A stretch of DNA of 64,000 nucleotides. It comes from Chrysemys picta bellii. Its lineage: Eukaryota > Chordata > Testudines > Emydidae. The stretch covers positions 218,956,394 through 219,020,393 of the forward strand of contig NC_088792.1 of the NCBI RefSeq assembly GCF_011386835.1. The letters are read 5' to 3'. Below, in pieces: positions 53,801 to 64,000 of the stretch (positions are counted from its first letter, which is position 1; each line of letters opens with the position of its first letter). Below the pieces are notes generated by a model. The model made no database searches and was not told the origin of the DNA. It saw nothing but the letters and a program-made list of their open reading frames with translations. The position numbers were made by a program, and so were the translations under genes.

Positions 53801-55515
53801 GGAACTGGGTTGACTGCTATGGTGGTAGTTTTAATCATTCTGTGACACTTAATTGGGTATTTAGAGGCAAAAAGTCTCATTTTTCTCTTGCAAAGTTTAA
53901 TGTCAAGGTGATTCCATTGATTTGAGTGGAATTACTACTAATTTGCACTAATGTAAGTCAGAGGAGAATCAGGCCCAGATTCCAATGTATTGTTATGTTG
54001 CATGGAGTGTCTTTGAAACGTAATAGAACCCATAAAAACAAGCAGCTACACCCATTTCTCCTGAACCAATTTTCTCCACTTTAAGACAGCTGCAGTAGGC
54101 GTTTTTCCTGTAGCCACTATGGATGATACAGCTGATGAATCCTAAAAGGAAAAAAAATACTCTGGACCTGTTTCTTCTCAATTTGTTATCCCTCTTGTTT
54201 TATCCCCTGCAGCTGGGTTTGTGTTTGCATGTATGTGAGGAAGGGCTAGTTCACATTTCCCATGATATGTTTTGTTTACAGTTGTGATGGCTTGATTCAT
54301 AGTGCATGATCTGCAGGCCTCTACAGGGCTTTTCCTGAACTTGTCTACATGGGGGGAGGGGAGAATTAACTGTTTTTTTACAGAGGACTTTTCCAGTGTT
54401 GAGTGTAAACATACAGTACTAGAGAAGTACATACCGTATGCCATTCCCAGAAGACCTGCCCATGTCCAGATGTGCATCCTGGGGATTGTCAAACTTTTGG
54501 GAACATAAAGCAAACTGAAAGAAAAAGGATGTTATAAAAAGAAGCAAACCAATAAGCTCGGCATAGCACAGTTGCTTTCATACCATCTATTCATATATTA
54601 CTCTGCCAAGGCACTTCAGTTCTTGGAGCATCTTTTGGAACATCAGCTTGTCCCCCCTTTAAATATATGGTAGTAGTTTTTTCACTGGAGATAAGATAAT
54701 CTTTTAAGCAATGTTTTTGTGTTAGCTGTAGTCCTCTCCACTCTCTCTTAGGTTGGCTTGGACTCTCTCTTATCTTTTTTTATTTGCCCATGGCATTAGT
54801 TATAGAATTCTGATTTTGACCTTATAATGGGACACAATGATGTTGTAAGGAATTGACAGGAGATCAGAAGTAATGTGGCACTGACGTTAACAAAGTGAGG
54901 TCTGTAGTGCTGAAAGCTGTGAACTTCCCATCCAGCAGCCATCTGTGAAGCACTTGCGGACAGTGCCTAGTGCCTGAGTCATCATGTTTGGCAGTCGCTT
55001 ACCCTGTGCTCTGTTTCCCTTGGGGAACTATTTGTTGGGGAGAAAAGAAAGAGTAGAAAGAAGGAAGATAAACTGCCCTTTAGCCTTCTGATTTATATTT
55101 GGTCAGAGTACCCCTGTTCTATTTTCTTTCAGTTGGAATGTAGCTTGGACATGTTTTGATATGAGACAATCAGCTGGGCTCTCTAAGGAATGTCCCAGGA
55201 GACTAAGAGCAGCCTCCCAGTAGGGTAATATGTTCAGCAGAATTCTAAGATGCATTCTCCAACATCTGCATTCTATTTATGCCTTCAGAATATTTCCCAT
55301 GAGCATTTGGGGATTCAAAAGATGCTTTGAGAGATGGTCACCAATTCTCCACACTGCATTAAAACTTGTCGAAAGTTTGCTTCTTTAAACTACTACTCTA
55401 CTCTTGGTGTTTTTCTCTTTTGAAAAGAGAACAACATCAGAAGGGCATGGTAATGCACATTGAACAATTGCTTTAAATGACTCTTTCATGTGAATGGGTT
55501 CTGAGGAAAAAAGAT
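53801..55515. other. Noncoding DNA
   Basis: No credible gene. About 53900-53985 is a fragment of the dispersed 'gaatcaggcccagattcc' repeat. Confidence 0.45.
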
Positions 55516-55519
55516 TCAG

Positions 55520-55990
55520 GGATTCTTAGAGTAAAAGGCCAGAAGAGAGCACTGTGATCATCTGGTCTGACCTCCTGTATAATACACACCATGAATTAAT
55601 TCCTGTTTGAACTAAGAAAAACATCTTTTAGAAAAACATCCAAACTGGATTTTAAAATTGCCAGTGATGAAGAATCCACCACAGCCCTTGGTAAATTGTT
55701 TTAGGGGTTAGTTACCATCAATGATAAAAATGTGTGCCTTATTTCCAGGCTGAATTTGTTTAACTTCAACTTCCAGAGTTTGGATCCTGTTATATCCCTT
55801 TCTGCTAGATTGAAGAGTCCATTATCTAATTATTGTTCCCCATGTAGGTACTTTTAAATTGTGAACAAATCCCCTACCCTCCCTTTGTTAAGCTAAATAA
55901 ATTGATCTCCTTGAGTATATCACCACAAGGCATATTTTCCAAACCTTAATCATTCCTATGGCCCTTCCCTGAACCTTCTCTAGGATCTAG
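55520..55990 (-). mobile_element. CR1 LINE fragment, 3' region
   Basis: The landmarks are 'aggccagaagagagcactgt', 'catctggtctgacctcctg', 'aacttcaacttccagagttt', 'ccccatgtaggtacttt' and 'ggcccttccctgaacc', parallel to 49091-49570. It is 5'-truncated. Confidence 0.85.
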
Positions 55991-56420
55991 GAGTCACCAT
56001 GGACAGCTGAATGCATGTCTGCTCTCACTATTCCATGCAGTTAATAATATGTTAGGTACATTTAAAAGGGGATTAAGAATTACAAGGAAAATATTATATA
56101 GGTGTATTATAATTATGATATGGCCTCATTTTGACTACAAGAGATGATATAACAGAGGTACTATATACAAAATAAGAGATAGTAGAGAGAAGGCCAACTG
56201 AGAACTCCTGTCTACCCTTTCCCACCATACTGGAATAAGGCACACTCAAAAATTTATATTGGGTAAATTATTATTTCCTTATAATTAACCGATGGGACCT
56301 ATTTCCATAGGATATGAGTTCAAAAATAGCTAGCTAGCAAATAGACTCAAAAACAATCAGACACTTAAAATAATTTAAACCAGTCTACAATTATATTAAG
56401 TATGATAAAAATGATACTAC
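55991..56420. other. Noncoding DNA, nothing recognised
   Basis: AT-rich unique sequence. Confidence 0.4.
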
Positions 56421-56424
56421 TACT

Positions 56425-56640
56425 AATACTTAGCTTTTAGCACTTTTAATCAGTAGATCTCAAAGCACTTCACAATATTTTTAATGTATTCATTCTCACA
56501 GCACCCCTGTGAGACAGTGAACTGCTATTATCATCCCCATTTTACAGATGGGGAACTGAGGCACACAGAGAGAGGCTAAATGACTTGTTAAATGAGGGAA
56601 TTGAATCAGGATCTCCTAAGGACCATCAAGCCTCAGACTT
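56425..56640 (-). mobile_element. MIR-type SINE
   Basis: Contains 'atctcaaagcacttcacaat', 'cagcacccctgtgagacag', 'atccccattttacagatggg' and 'gaactgaggcacacagagag' in minus-strand order. One of the best preserved copies here. Confidence 0.82.
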
Positions 56641-56909
56641 TAGGGTATATAATTGAGGTATGTAATAAACTTCCCCCCAATGCATAATAGTATAAAACTA
56701 GGTGCACTGAGGGGGTTTATGCCTTTCTTCAGAGCAGAGGAGCCCCTGAGCACTTGCTGGCATTCTGTGAAGAAACGGTGGAGAGTGGGCAGTTTACACG
56801 ATATTGGCTCCTTCTACTTACTTCTAGCTCCTAATTCATTTTAAAGATCATTACAATATATGAAATTGTTTCCCAGTGTTACTTTTCCATGTAAGCAATT
56901 GCTGTAGTT

Positions 56910-57368
56910 CAGTGATCCCCCAAACTTTTGAGGGTCGTGTCCCCCCTTACCCTGCTCACGCCCTCTCCCCCTCCCGAGCCGGGGCTGGGAGTGGGGCTGT
57001 AGCTTGAGGTGGGTGGGGGGGAAGTGGATGGGGTAAGGGAGGACCCAGGCTGGGACTGCAGCTAGGAGTGGGCCTGGGGCTGGGAATGGGGTCAAGGATG
57101 GAGCTGCATCTGGGGCCGAGGCTGGGGGCAGGGGCGGAGCCACATCTGGGCCGGTAGCTGGGCCTGGGGCCAGGTGTGGTTCTGCTCCTGGCTCTGCTCC
57201 CAGCCAAGGCTGGGGACAGGACCAGAAGCAGGGCTGGGACCCGGGGATGTGGCTGCAGGGTGGGAGGGACTGGAGCAGAGCTGGGGGCAGAGAGGGCCCT
57301 GCCATGCCCCCACCGAAGATTCCTCTGAACCCTCATAGGGGGTGTGCCCCATAGTTTGGGGACCTCTG
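56910..57368. mobile_element. hAT-like element with GC-rich interior, CAGTGATCCCCCAAAC type
   Basis: A 459-bp element with ends CAGTGATCCCCCAAACT and AGTTTGGGGACCTCTG and an 8-bp duplication with one mismatch (ctgtagtt 56902-56909, ctgtagtg 57369-57376). The interior repeats 'ggggctggga' phrases. Open frames inside are artefacts. Confidence 0.85.
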
Positions 57369-57376
57369 CTGTAGTG

Positions 57377-59105
57377 GCTACCAGGATAATTGTGTGGTTG
57401 CCTATTGGGGGGCAGAGGGGAGAAGGTGTGGGGGAGTGGTGACCATGAGACAATCTCTCTATTAAGGTGTGTTCCACACTATGAAAAAAAGGCGGGTTCC
57501 TCTGCTGTAATACTACCCAAATTGGTCTTGCTTGGAAATAGGATATTAGAATAGATGGGCCAATGGTCTGTGCCCCGTGGCAATTCTTCTATCCTGAAGT
57601 GTGAAAAAAGAAAGGTATGGCATTTTGTGCAGTCAGCTGAACTGACAGCGAAGAGAAGAATAAAAAAATGCTTTATGGTTTTGATTCCATTCATCTTTTA
57701 CTGAGATACATTTATAGAAATTGAGTTAAAGCCAAATAAAAAGCAACAAATAACAAAAATCCCTAAACAAACAGTTGGGACTTGAACTTGTGAAACTACA
57801 TTTGCATGCTTGTTCTGAAGAGGTTCCCATAGCCCTGCTCTGACTTTTTATCTGTCCCCACAGGATATACTCCCACACTTTCTTCCAGGGTCCAATGCTT
57901 CCTGTGGGTGTTCCCACAGCTGGCAGTTTAGACAGATAGAGTCTGGAATATGAGACTGAAGATGCTATATTCTCCCACTAAGTCGGGTGATTCTACACAA
58001 AAATGTGGCAGATGTGCAGCATCAAGGATCAAAATAGAGTTTTCGCACCGCACAGCACATTCTTCTCTCCCTGATACCTTTCATTTCCTCTCTACAGGAT
58101 GTGGAGCAGTTTTCCTCTTCTGCTGCTGTTCCTGTGAACTTAGGAGTCTGTGAATTTTACAAGGACATTTGAATTCCCATATAATCTGCTCTAAGAGGCA
58201 ATGGGTCTTGATTCATTGATGTTATTTTTTCCCCTACTGATAAAGGATGAATGTGATGTTTGAGAAGAGATAATGACAGTAGATTATTCAAGGGCTTCAT
58301 GTTTCTGGAGAGCCTGCTGAATGATCCAGTGACTTCCAGCAACAGAAAAATATAACCCCTGGGAACATGAATGCAATCGATATAAAGCGGAAGTCAGTTT
58401 TCACTGAGAATAAATGCACCTATGTATAGGACTGAATTGTCAGAAGGAGTATTATTAAATTTTGCAGAGGGTGGCTCTGCGGTTCTGATGACCGAATACA
58501 GCCAGATTCACTGAAACAACAGCTCAGTATCTCTTAATGGCACTACTGGTTTGATACAAACCAAGATTCCAACCATCTGTGGCCATGAGAGATCTCAATC
58601 AGCTTCTCATAAAAGAGAATTGATCATCTCTCTATCTAATCTGCCTAATGTATTTATATGGCCCTGACAACTGTACTCTGAGTAGTTAGAGAAGGGGTGT
58701 CAGTGTCCTGGCCCATTCCAACTCAGGTAACTTACATTCTATCTACTTGGATCCCCGTGCAATGTCAATGACTACAATGTTATCTGACATTTCTTTTCCA
58801 GTGCTTTGATGATGTATTTCACATCATAGATGGCTTATGTGATCCGTATATGGTAAGGTAGTTGGGCAGAACTGTGGGAAAGCAGTGCCCAGCAGCACCC
58901 ATTCCAAACAGGAAGGGAACAAATCCTTCATTTCTGTTATGATCCTCTGTCACGGGGTTATACAGTCTGTATCCAGGTGTTGCTTTTAGCAATGCAAATC
59001 ACTGTGTTAAACCACTAGACATACTAAAACCTAACATACTGCTGAACTGAATGTGAATGAGTGGCAGTTCTGACATTAATTGTTCTCAAAATGAAATGAT
59101 ATTGT
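57377..59105. other. Noncoding DNA, nothing recognised
   Basis: No credible gene or nameable repeat. Confidence 0.45.
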
Positions 59106-59112
59106 AAGGCAG

Positions 59113-59973
59113 TGTAATGGGGTGGCACTCATCTCTCATGAGTGCCCCCTGGCCAAGTGTGTGTGCCTGCACTCTCTCTCTACCTGTTTGTGTTGGGTCT
59201 TCGGTGACTCAGCCCTCTGGTGGAGTCACACACAGTCTGTGTGCATGATAAAAACAAAGAAAACCCCTTCTGGGGTATAAGTCCAACAAGGGGCCTATTT
59301 CAGCACCCTCTGTAAGGTCCTTCGATCTGCAGCCCAGTCCTGGGGCTCCCTTTTCAATCAGTCCAGCAGGGCCTATCACAGTAACCTGGTCCAAACTGTC
59401 TCTCAGCCCCTGCTGGGCTCCCTTGAATTATTCCTGCTCTTTAAGCAGTTCTGGCCCTAGTGTGGGCCACATCCCCCAGGGCTCCTTCTGGCCCCAGCTC
59501 TTCAGGTGAGCCACTAAGAATGTTCAGTTCCCCTTCTGGGCTGCATCAAAGTCCAGGCCACTTACTCAGTGGCTGGTGGGACCCAGGACCACCCTGTACT
59601 CCAGGTCCCAGCCCAAGGACTCTATAGATAGAAGCCTTCCACCATGTCCCTTTAAATAAATGGCATTGGTGCTACAATTCCTTGGGCCACTTCCCCGTGC
59701 CTCCAGCACATTCTTCACCCTTGTCTCAGGGCCTTGTTCTGATGGAGTCCCAGCAGCCAGCCCAAAGCACCATCCACTCTCTTCCAGCTCTAGCAAGGAA
59801 CAGAACTTGCTCTGGTTCTGCACCTCTTCTTATACTAGTCTGCTGGGTCCTGATTGGCTGCTTTCCACACAGAGGCAGCTTGGAGGACCTCTCCACTGCC
59901 CTTTTCTGGAGTGGTGTGTGGCAGGGCCACAATGCCTCCAGCAGGGGGCCTCAGGGCCTAGTCCACCCCATCA
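59113..59973. mobile_element. Solo LTR with exact 5-bp target duplication
   Basis: An 861-bp element with ends TGTAATGGGGTGG and CCACCCCATCA (TG...CA, inverted to each other), flanked by ggcag on both sides (59108-59112, 59974-59978). No internal retroviral or Gypsy coding sequence adjoins it, so it is a solo LTR left by recombination. 'aaataaa' occurs near 59655. The lineage (endogenous retrovirus or Gypsy) cannot be told from the LTR alone. Open frames inside are not genes. Confidence 0.85.
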
Positions 59974-60231
59974 GGCAGAAACAGCATTACCATTTGTCTT
60001 TTCTTGATAGACTGGAAACTTAGAGGAACATTTCAGACTTGTTTCATGAGTATGTATGCCACTGTTAATGACCACACAGAAAATTAAATGTTTGGCAATT
60101 CAGAATGCACAGTTAGCTCTTAAAAGAAACCCATTTTTAGTGTGTGAAAATCTAATCTGTGTGAAAATTGTGGGGGTCATTTTACTTTGAACCACCTCTG
60201 TTAGCATTCGAAATCACATACCAAATAGAGT

Positions 60232-60530
60232 TCTTTGAAAAATTTCCATTGAAACTTTTGTTTGAACAGAAAACAGGTTTTTAACCAAATAAATATTTCT
60301 GCAGAACGTATTTGCTTTTCTTGAAAATTTTCAATTAGTTAATTTTTTGTCATAAAGCCAACCCCCCAACATTTTCAATCAAAAACTGAAAACATTTTGG
60401 TGTCCAACTGATCTGGCAATTTCCCCCCTGTTTTGGGGCTTTTCAGTTTTTTGATGAAAAAATCAAACTTCAAAAATTTGAAAACCTTTGAAAAGCCTAA
60501 AAGCCCCATTTTCAAAGAGCTTGAAAAGTG
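60232..60530. repeat. AAATTT-rich interspersed repeat
   Basis: Dense alternation of 'gaaaa', 'tttcaa' and 'aaaattt' with inserted C/G runs ('ccccccaac', 'ttttggggc'). Not tandem. Looks like the best preserved member of the family also seen at 18945 and 48095. Confidence 0.5.
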
Positions 60531-63500
60531 AGTTCAAACAGCCAAAAACCAAATCCCATATAATTTGCACAGCATCCTTTCCATATACAATCAGCGTGCA
60601 AGCTTATCCTTGAGGAGGATGGTGGGGGTCGGGAGAGAGTCTGAGGCTTTGTCTGCCCTACCATTTTTTGGATCTGTAATTGGGGGTTGAAGGGTAGAAA
60701 AGACTTAGGCACAGTTCAGGGGGCTTTACTATTGTGTTGTCTCCTTTTCCCTTATATGCTGGGAGCTGGGAAGTGGCTGCCTGAGAATCAGCTATGGCAG
60801 CTCTACTCCACTGGAGGATTCTACTATGTGAGTGGGATCGTAAAGTGGCATTTGGGCTACTTTATGTCACGCTGGTACAGCCCTAACACTCCAGAGAATT
60901 GGGGCCAAAATTTCTAAAGCATCTATAACAAATAAAGAAAAATACCCAAGGTGCTGTAAGAATCTCCAGTGCTAGGTCTGGATCTCACAGAGATTCCTGC
61001 ATATTTCCCCCAGCTGCTTCTTGCATTCCTTCAGGCTTCTAGAGAGCTTATCTAGCTTTTATGCGATGTCATGCACTATGGGGAAAGAGGAAGGGAAAGC
61101 AAGTGCTGTTCCTAACACCAATCTCTCTTCCTACCTCACCCACCTTAAATAGAGGAAGAAGAAGCTGTAAAAACTGGGATATATTTGAAAGAGTTGAAAC
61201 CCTGAGCTCAAATCCCAACAGAAGCGAGAGAGCAGTAGGAGTAAAAATTACATTTTAACACACTGAGTTGCCATATAGACAGGGAAATATGAGTGTTTAA
61301 AGCCTATGTAATCTGTCTGTAATCTCTCCAACATCTGGTAATTATTTTTATTTCTTAGTAGAATTTATACATGCATGCAGTCACCTACACAAATAACATT
61401 TACTGTTCTCTGATGGGATAGCTTGGGTTTGTCTGACTGACCTAAAAATGATCCTTGGAGGATTGGTTTCACAATCACTACATAATTGGAAACTATCCAA
61501 CAGAACACTTTGTCATTATAGGATTGATCTTTAATGGTCAGAAAATAAGAGCTAAAGGCTTTTTGAATATTGGAATTTCTCATTGTCAAAATAAAGTCAG
61601 GAGAGAGCTCAGAAGTTCAGAATAGTCAGTAACATTTAGAAAAGTACTTGTCTCTTTGAATCTTCCTGAATTGTATTTGTTGCTTTACTTATTCCATCCA
61701 ATTACCAAAGGCAAAGACTGTTTCAGAGGTCATCATTACTCTGTCTTTTCTTAATTATCTTCAATTAATGGAAAGCTAATGGAAAGTTTCCATGTTCTTT
61801 TCAGATTCTGCTACATTTAAAGGATGGCAGGAGTTTTCCATTTTCAGGAGGTTTTACTCTCTGTCTCAGTATTTTCTTAGACTATATTTCTGCATTCTAA
61901 TTGTATTTCCAAGGCAGAGATTGTAGGTGACCCCAGAATAGGGGAACAGATTGCCAAGCACAGAAGCTGTAATGCACATAATATCCATTAACACCAAATT
62001 TTCTTCTTACAAGTCAAAAAGTGCCACATGCAGCTTTGGCAATTTTATGACACCTCTGTTCTGACATACAATATGGAAGGCATATGTTCCTGGAGTTTTC
62101 TTGCAAAATAGAAACATTACACTAGATATACTGTTATATGTACCAGGGCTGGATTCTGGAAAATGAGGTGCATATATCTCAGAGCATACTCTACCACACC
62201 ACTCATTTGTCAAGGTCTGAAGAATACAAACTGTATCCTTAGATTTCTAACAATAATTAAGTGACATGACTTTCTCTTGGTGAAAGCAGAACCACCAAAG
62301 TCGATGAGTTTATCCAGCTCTTCTGGGAACCCACCCATTCTGACAATATAGTGAAAATAAACTAATAAATAGAAGTCCCCCATTCAACTCTTGGAAGTGT
62401 GGAAGTAGGTCAATATACTTCTGACTTTTACTTGTTATGGTATCTATTTCTGAGTCTTGGTTTTGGTGAAAATAGTCTACTTGGAGCTTCTCTTCCCCAA
62501 AGACTTGAGTTTTTCACCCCTATGACACATACTGGAAACTCATATTAATATTCAGTTGTTATGAGAAGGCACGAGGAGGAGAATATACCTCAATATAGTC
62601 AGGAGCACATGTATGTTATACTTACAATGATGTCTACCTTTGGTATTTAGTAATACTGTGCAAATGTCAGCAGCAATTAACTCAGCCAGTTACCTAGTTA
62701 ACAGTAAGTGCCAAATGGGCAGTTAATCATTGCCTTGTGTTGGAAGTTGTGCAACATAGCACTGTTAGTAGGAGCACAGAATGCATTGCTCTTCAAGGAG
62801 CCACCAGACTTTAAGCTCCCTCAGGCACAGTGGGAGCATACCTAGGAGGATGCAGTGTATGCTCCCTTCTTTGGTCAGCCACCCCTGCTGGGTAGTACAA
62901 TGTGGGGGAAGCCATCACCCTTCCTCCTTTCTGACCCTTCCTATCTTCTTTGGTTGCCTTTCTTTGCATGGAGCACTAGTAGGGAGCAGTCCACATGCAC
63001 TGAAAAGGGTAGGCAGTGCATTTGAGAGAGCAGGTACTCCTTGAACCTTCCCTAGAGCACCCATGCAAGGAACCAGCCATGAACTAATCCTAAATCAGTA
63101 AGGTTTGGGTGACACTTTTTATAAGATGGGGGAAAAGTAAATATTACTATATAGCAAAATCGTCATGATGCCATGGAAACTGCAGAAGGTTAAGCAAGAC
63201 GATCAGCTGGAGAAAAGGGTGACATATATTGTGGTATGGAAAAGCTTGCGTAATGGATATGTGGCATTCCACTATTATGATATCAGAATTTACAAGCGCA
63301 GTAGGCTTCCCTTTCCAGAACACTTAAACATTATAAGTTTATTCAGTGTGATTTCATAATTTCCCATTTAAAAAAAGAAAAAGGTAATCTCATCCAGGCA
63401 GTGGCCTGTAGAATGGCTAAGGAGTTCTTGTCATGGTGATCCACTATTGGTGCTTGGTAACATGGTGATATAATCACCTTGGTGAGGTTATTATTTAAGG

Positions 63501-64000
63501 GACCCAAATTTGGCCCTCATGTTAAAATGTAGGACTCAAATGGGAGTTGAAGGAAGCTACCCTTTATGTGTTTGGATATGTTTTTCTCAATCCATTTTGC
63601 TGCATCATATATGAAGCCCAATTTTGATTTCAGATGGAAGAGTACAACTCCCATTTCTATCCTGTTTTTTGCCAGCTCCAAGTTGTGTCCTAAAACATTG
63701 AGATCCTTAATACGCACTCTGTCAAGATAATGACTTAGTAGCTTTATTCAACATGTCTATTCTGACTAGATGTGTATACTTAGATTAGCAGAGTGTCATG
63801 TTTCAGCATGCAGTATAAAATGGGGGACAGATTCCTTAGTTGCTATCCTGTTTGGTTTGTTCCAAAAGCTTGGTCTAGAACCCTAAATGGAACCTTCCTT
63901 GGACATTAATTGGTGTTTGATCTGGAATTAATCCCTTTGGGTTTTCTCACCTCTTTTAGTAGCTTGCCACTTCTCTGAGGAGATGTGCCCTGTTGTTAGA
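60531..64000. other. Noncoding DNA, nothing recognised
   Basis: No credible gene. Open frames of 60-90 codons carry no recognisable features. No nameable repeats apart from simple A/T runs. Confidence 0.45.

Noticed and set aside
56841..57477. Minus-strand open frames of 154 and 173 codons
   Set aside because: They overlap the GC-rich interior of the hAT-like element at 56910-57368 and run across its ends into unrelated flank.
59660..60023. Plus-strand open frames of 113-115 codons
   Set aside because: Located within the solo LTR and running past its end; two frames are open at once.

Overview
The window reads as noncoding nuclear DNA from a sauropsid, most likely a turtle. I infer this from the mix of repeats: CR1 LINEs, old tRNA-derived MIR-type SINEs, Penelope-like elements (PLEs) with GIY-YIG endonuclease, Ty3/Gypsy elements, and several small hAT-like and Harbinger-like families with inverted ends. 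A crocodilian or another reptile is not excluded. I found no host protein exon, rRNA or tRNA gene I could defend. The long open frames are either transposon remains or chance.

Layout. 1-4.3 kb: unique sequence with one hAT-like element (1754-2040). 4311-9001: a complete but dead Ty3/Gypsy retrotransposon on the minus strand, with both LTRs, a primer binding site, a polypurine tract and a near-perfect 5-bp target duplication. 10.4-12.1 kb: a decayed minus-strand gene of about 550 codons with a cysteine-rich N-terminus. It looks like a repeat-borne gene I cannot assign to a named superfamily, and four TGAYGCAAT-type motifs lie just upstream of it. 13-20 kb: CR1, GC-rich blocks and unique DNA. 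20.3-21.6 kb: a PLE remnant broken by two Harbinger-like elements lying back to back on shared TAA sites. 24-25.2 kb: a hAT-like element and a MIR interrupted by two small elements. 28.4-30 kb: a young PLE with inverted arms and an exact 13-bp target duplication. 32.8-36 kb: a hAT-like mini-element, a Harbinger-like relative, a PLE interrupted by a Harbinger-like element, and a second Gypsy reduced to LTR plus gag. 38-48 kb: mostly unique, with MIR, CR1 and PLE tails. 48.6-51.7 kb: a 253-bp inverted PLE with a second exact 13-bp duplication, a hAT-like mini-element and a long CR1 carrying an LTR insertion. 52.9-57.4 kb: two hAT-like elements with GC-rich interiors, one inside a MIR, and a CR1. 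59.1-60 kb: a solo LTR with exact 5-bp duplication.

Nothing here works as an operon or pathway. The organisation is a record of nested insertions. The strongest leads are the unassigned 10.4-12.1 kb gene with its upstream motif cluster, the two inverted PLE insertions with 13-bp duplications, a hammerhead-ribozyme-like core in the PLE tail, and sequence modules (a palindrome containing inverted CCAAT boxes, a GC-rich satellite-like block, a hairpin core) shared between families with different ends. All assignments are from reading alone; no database search was run.
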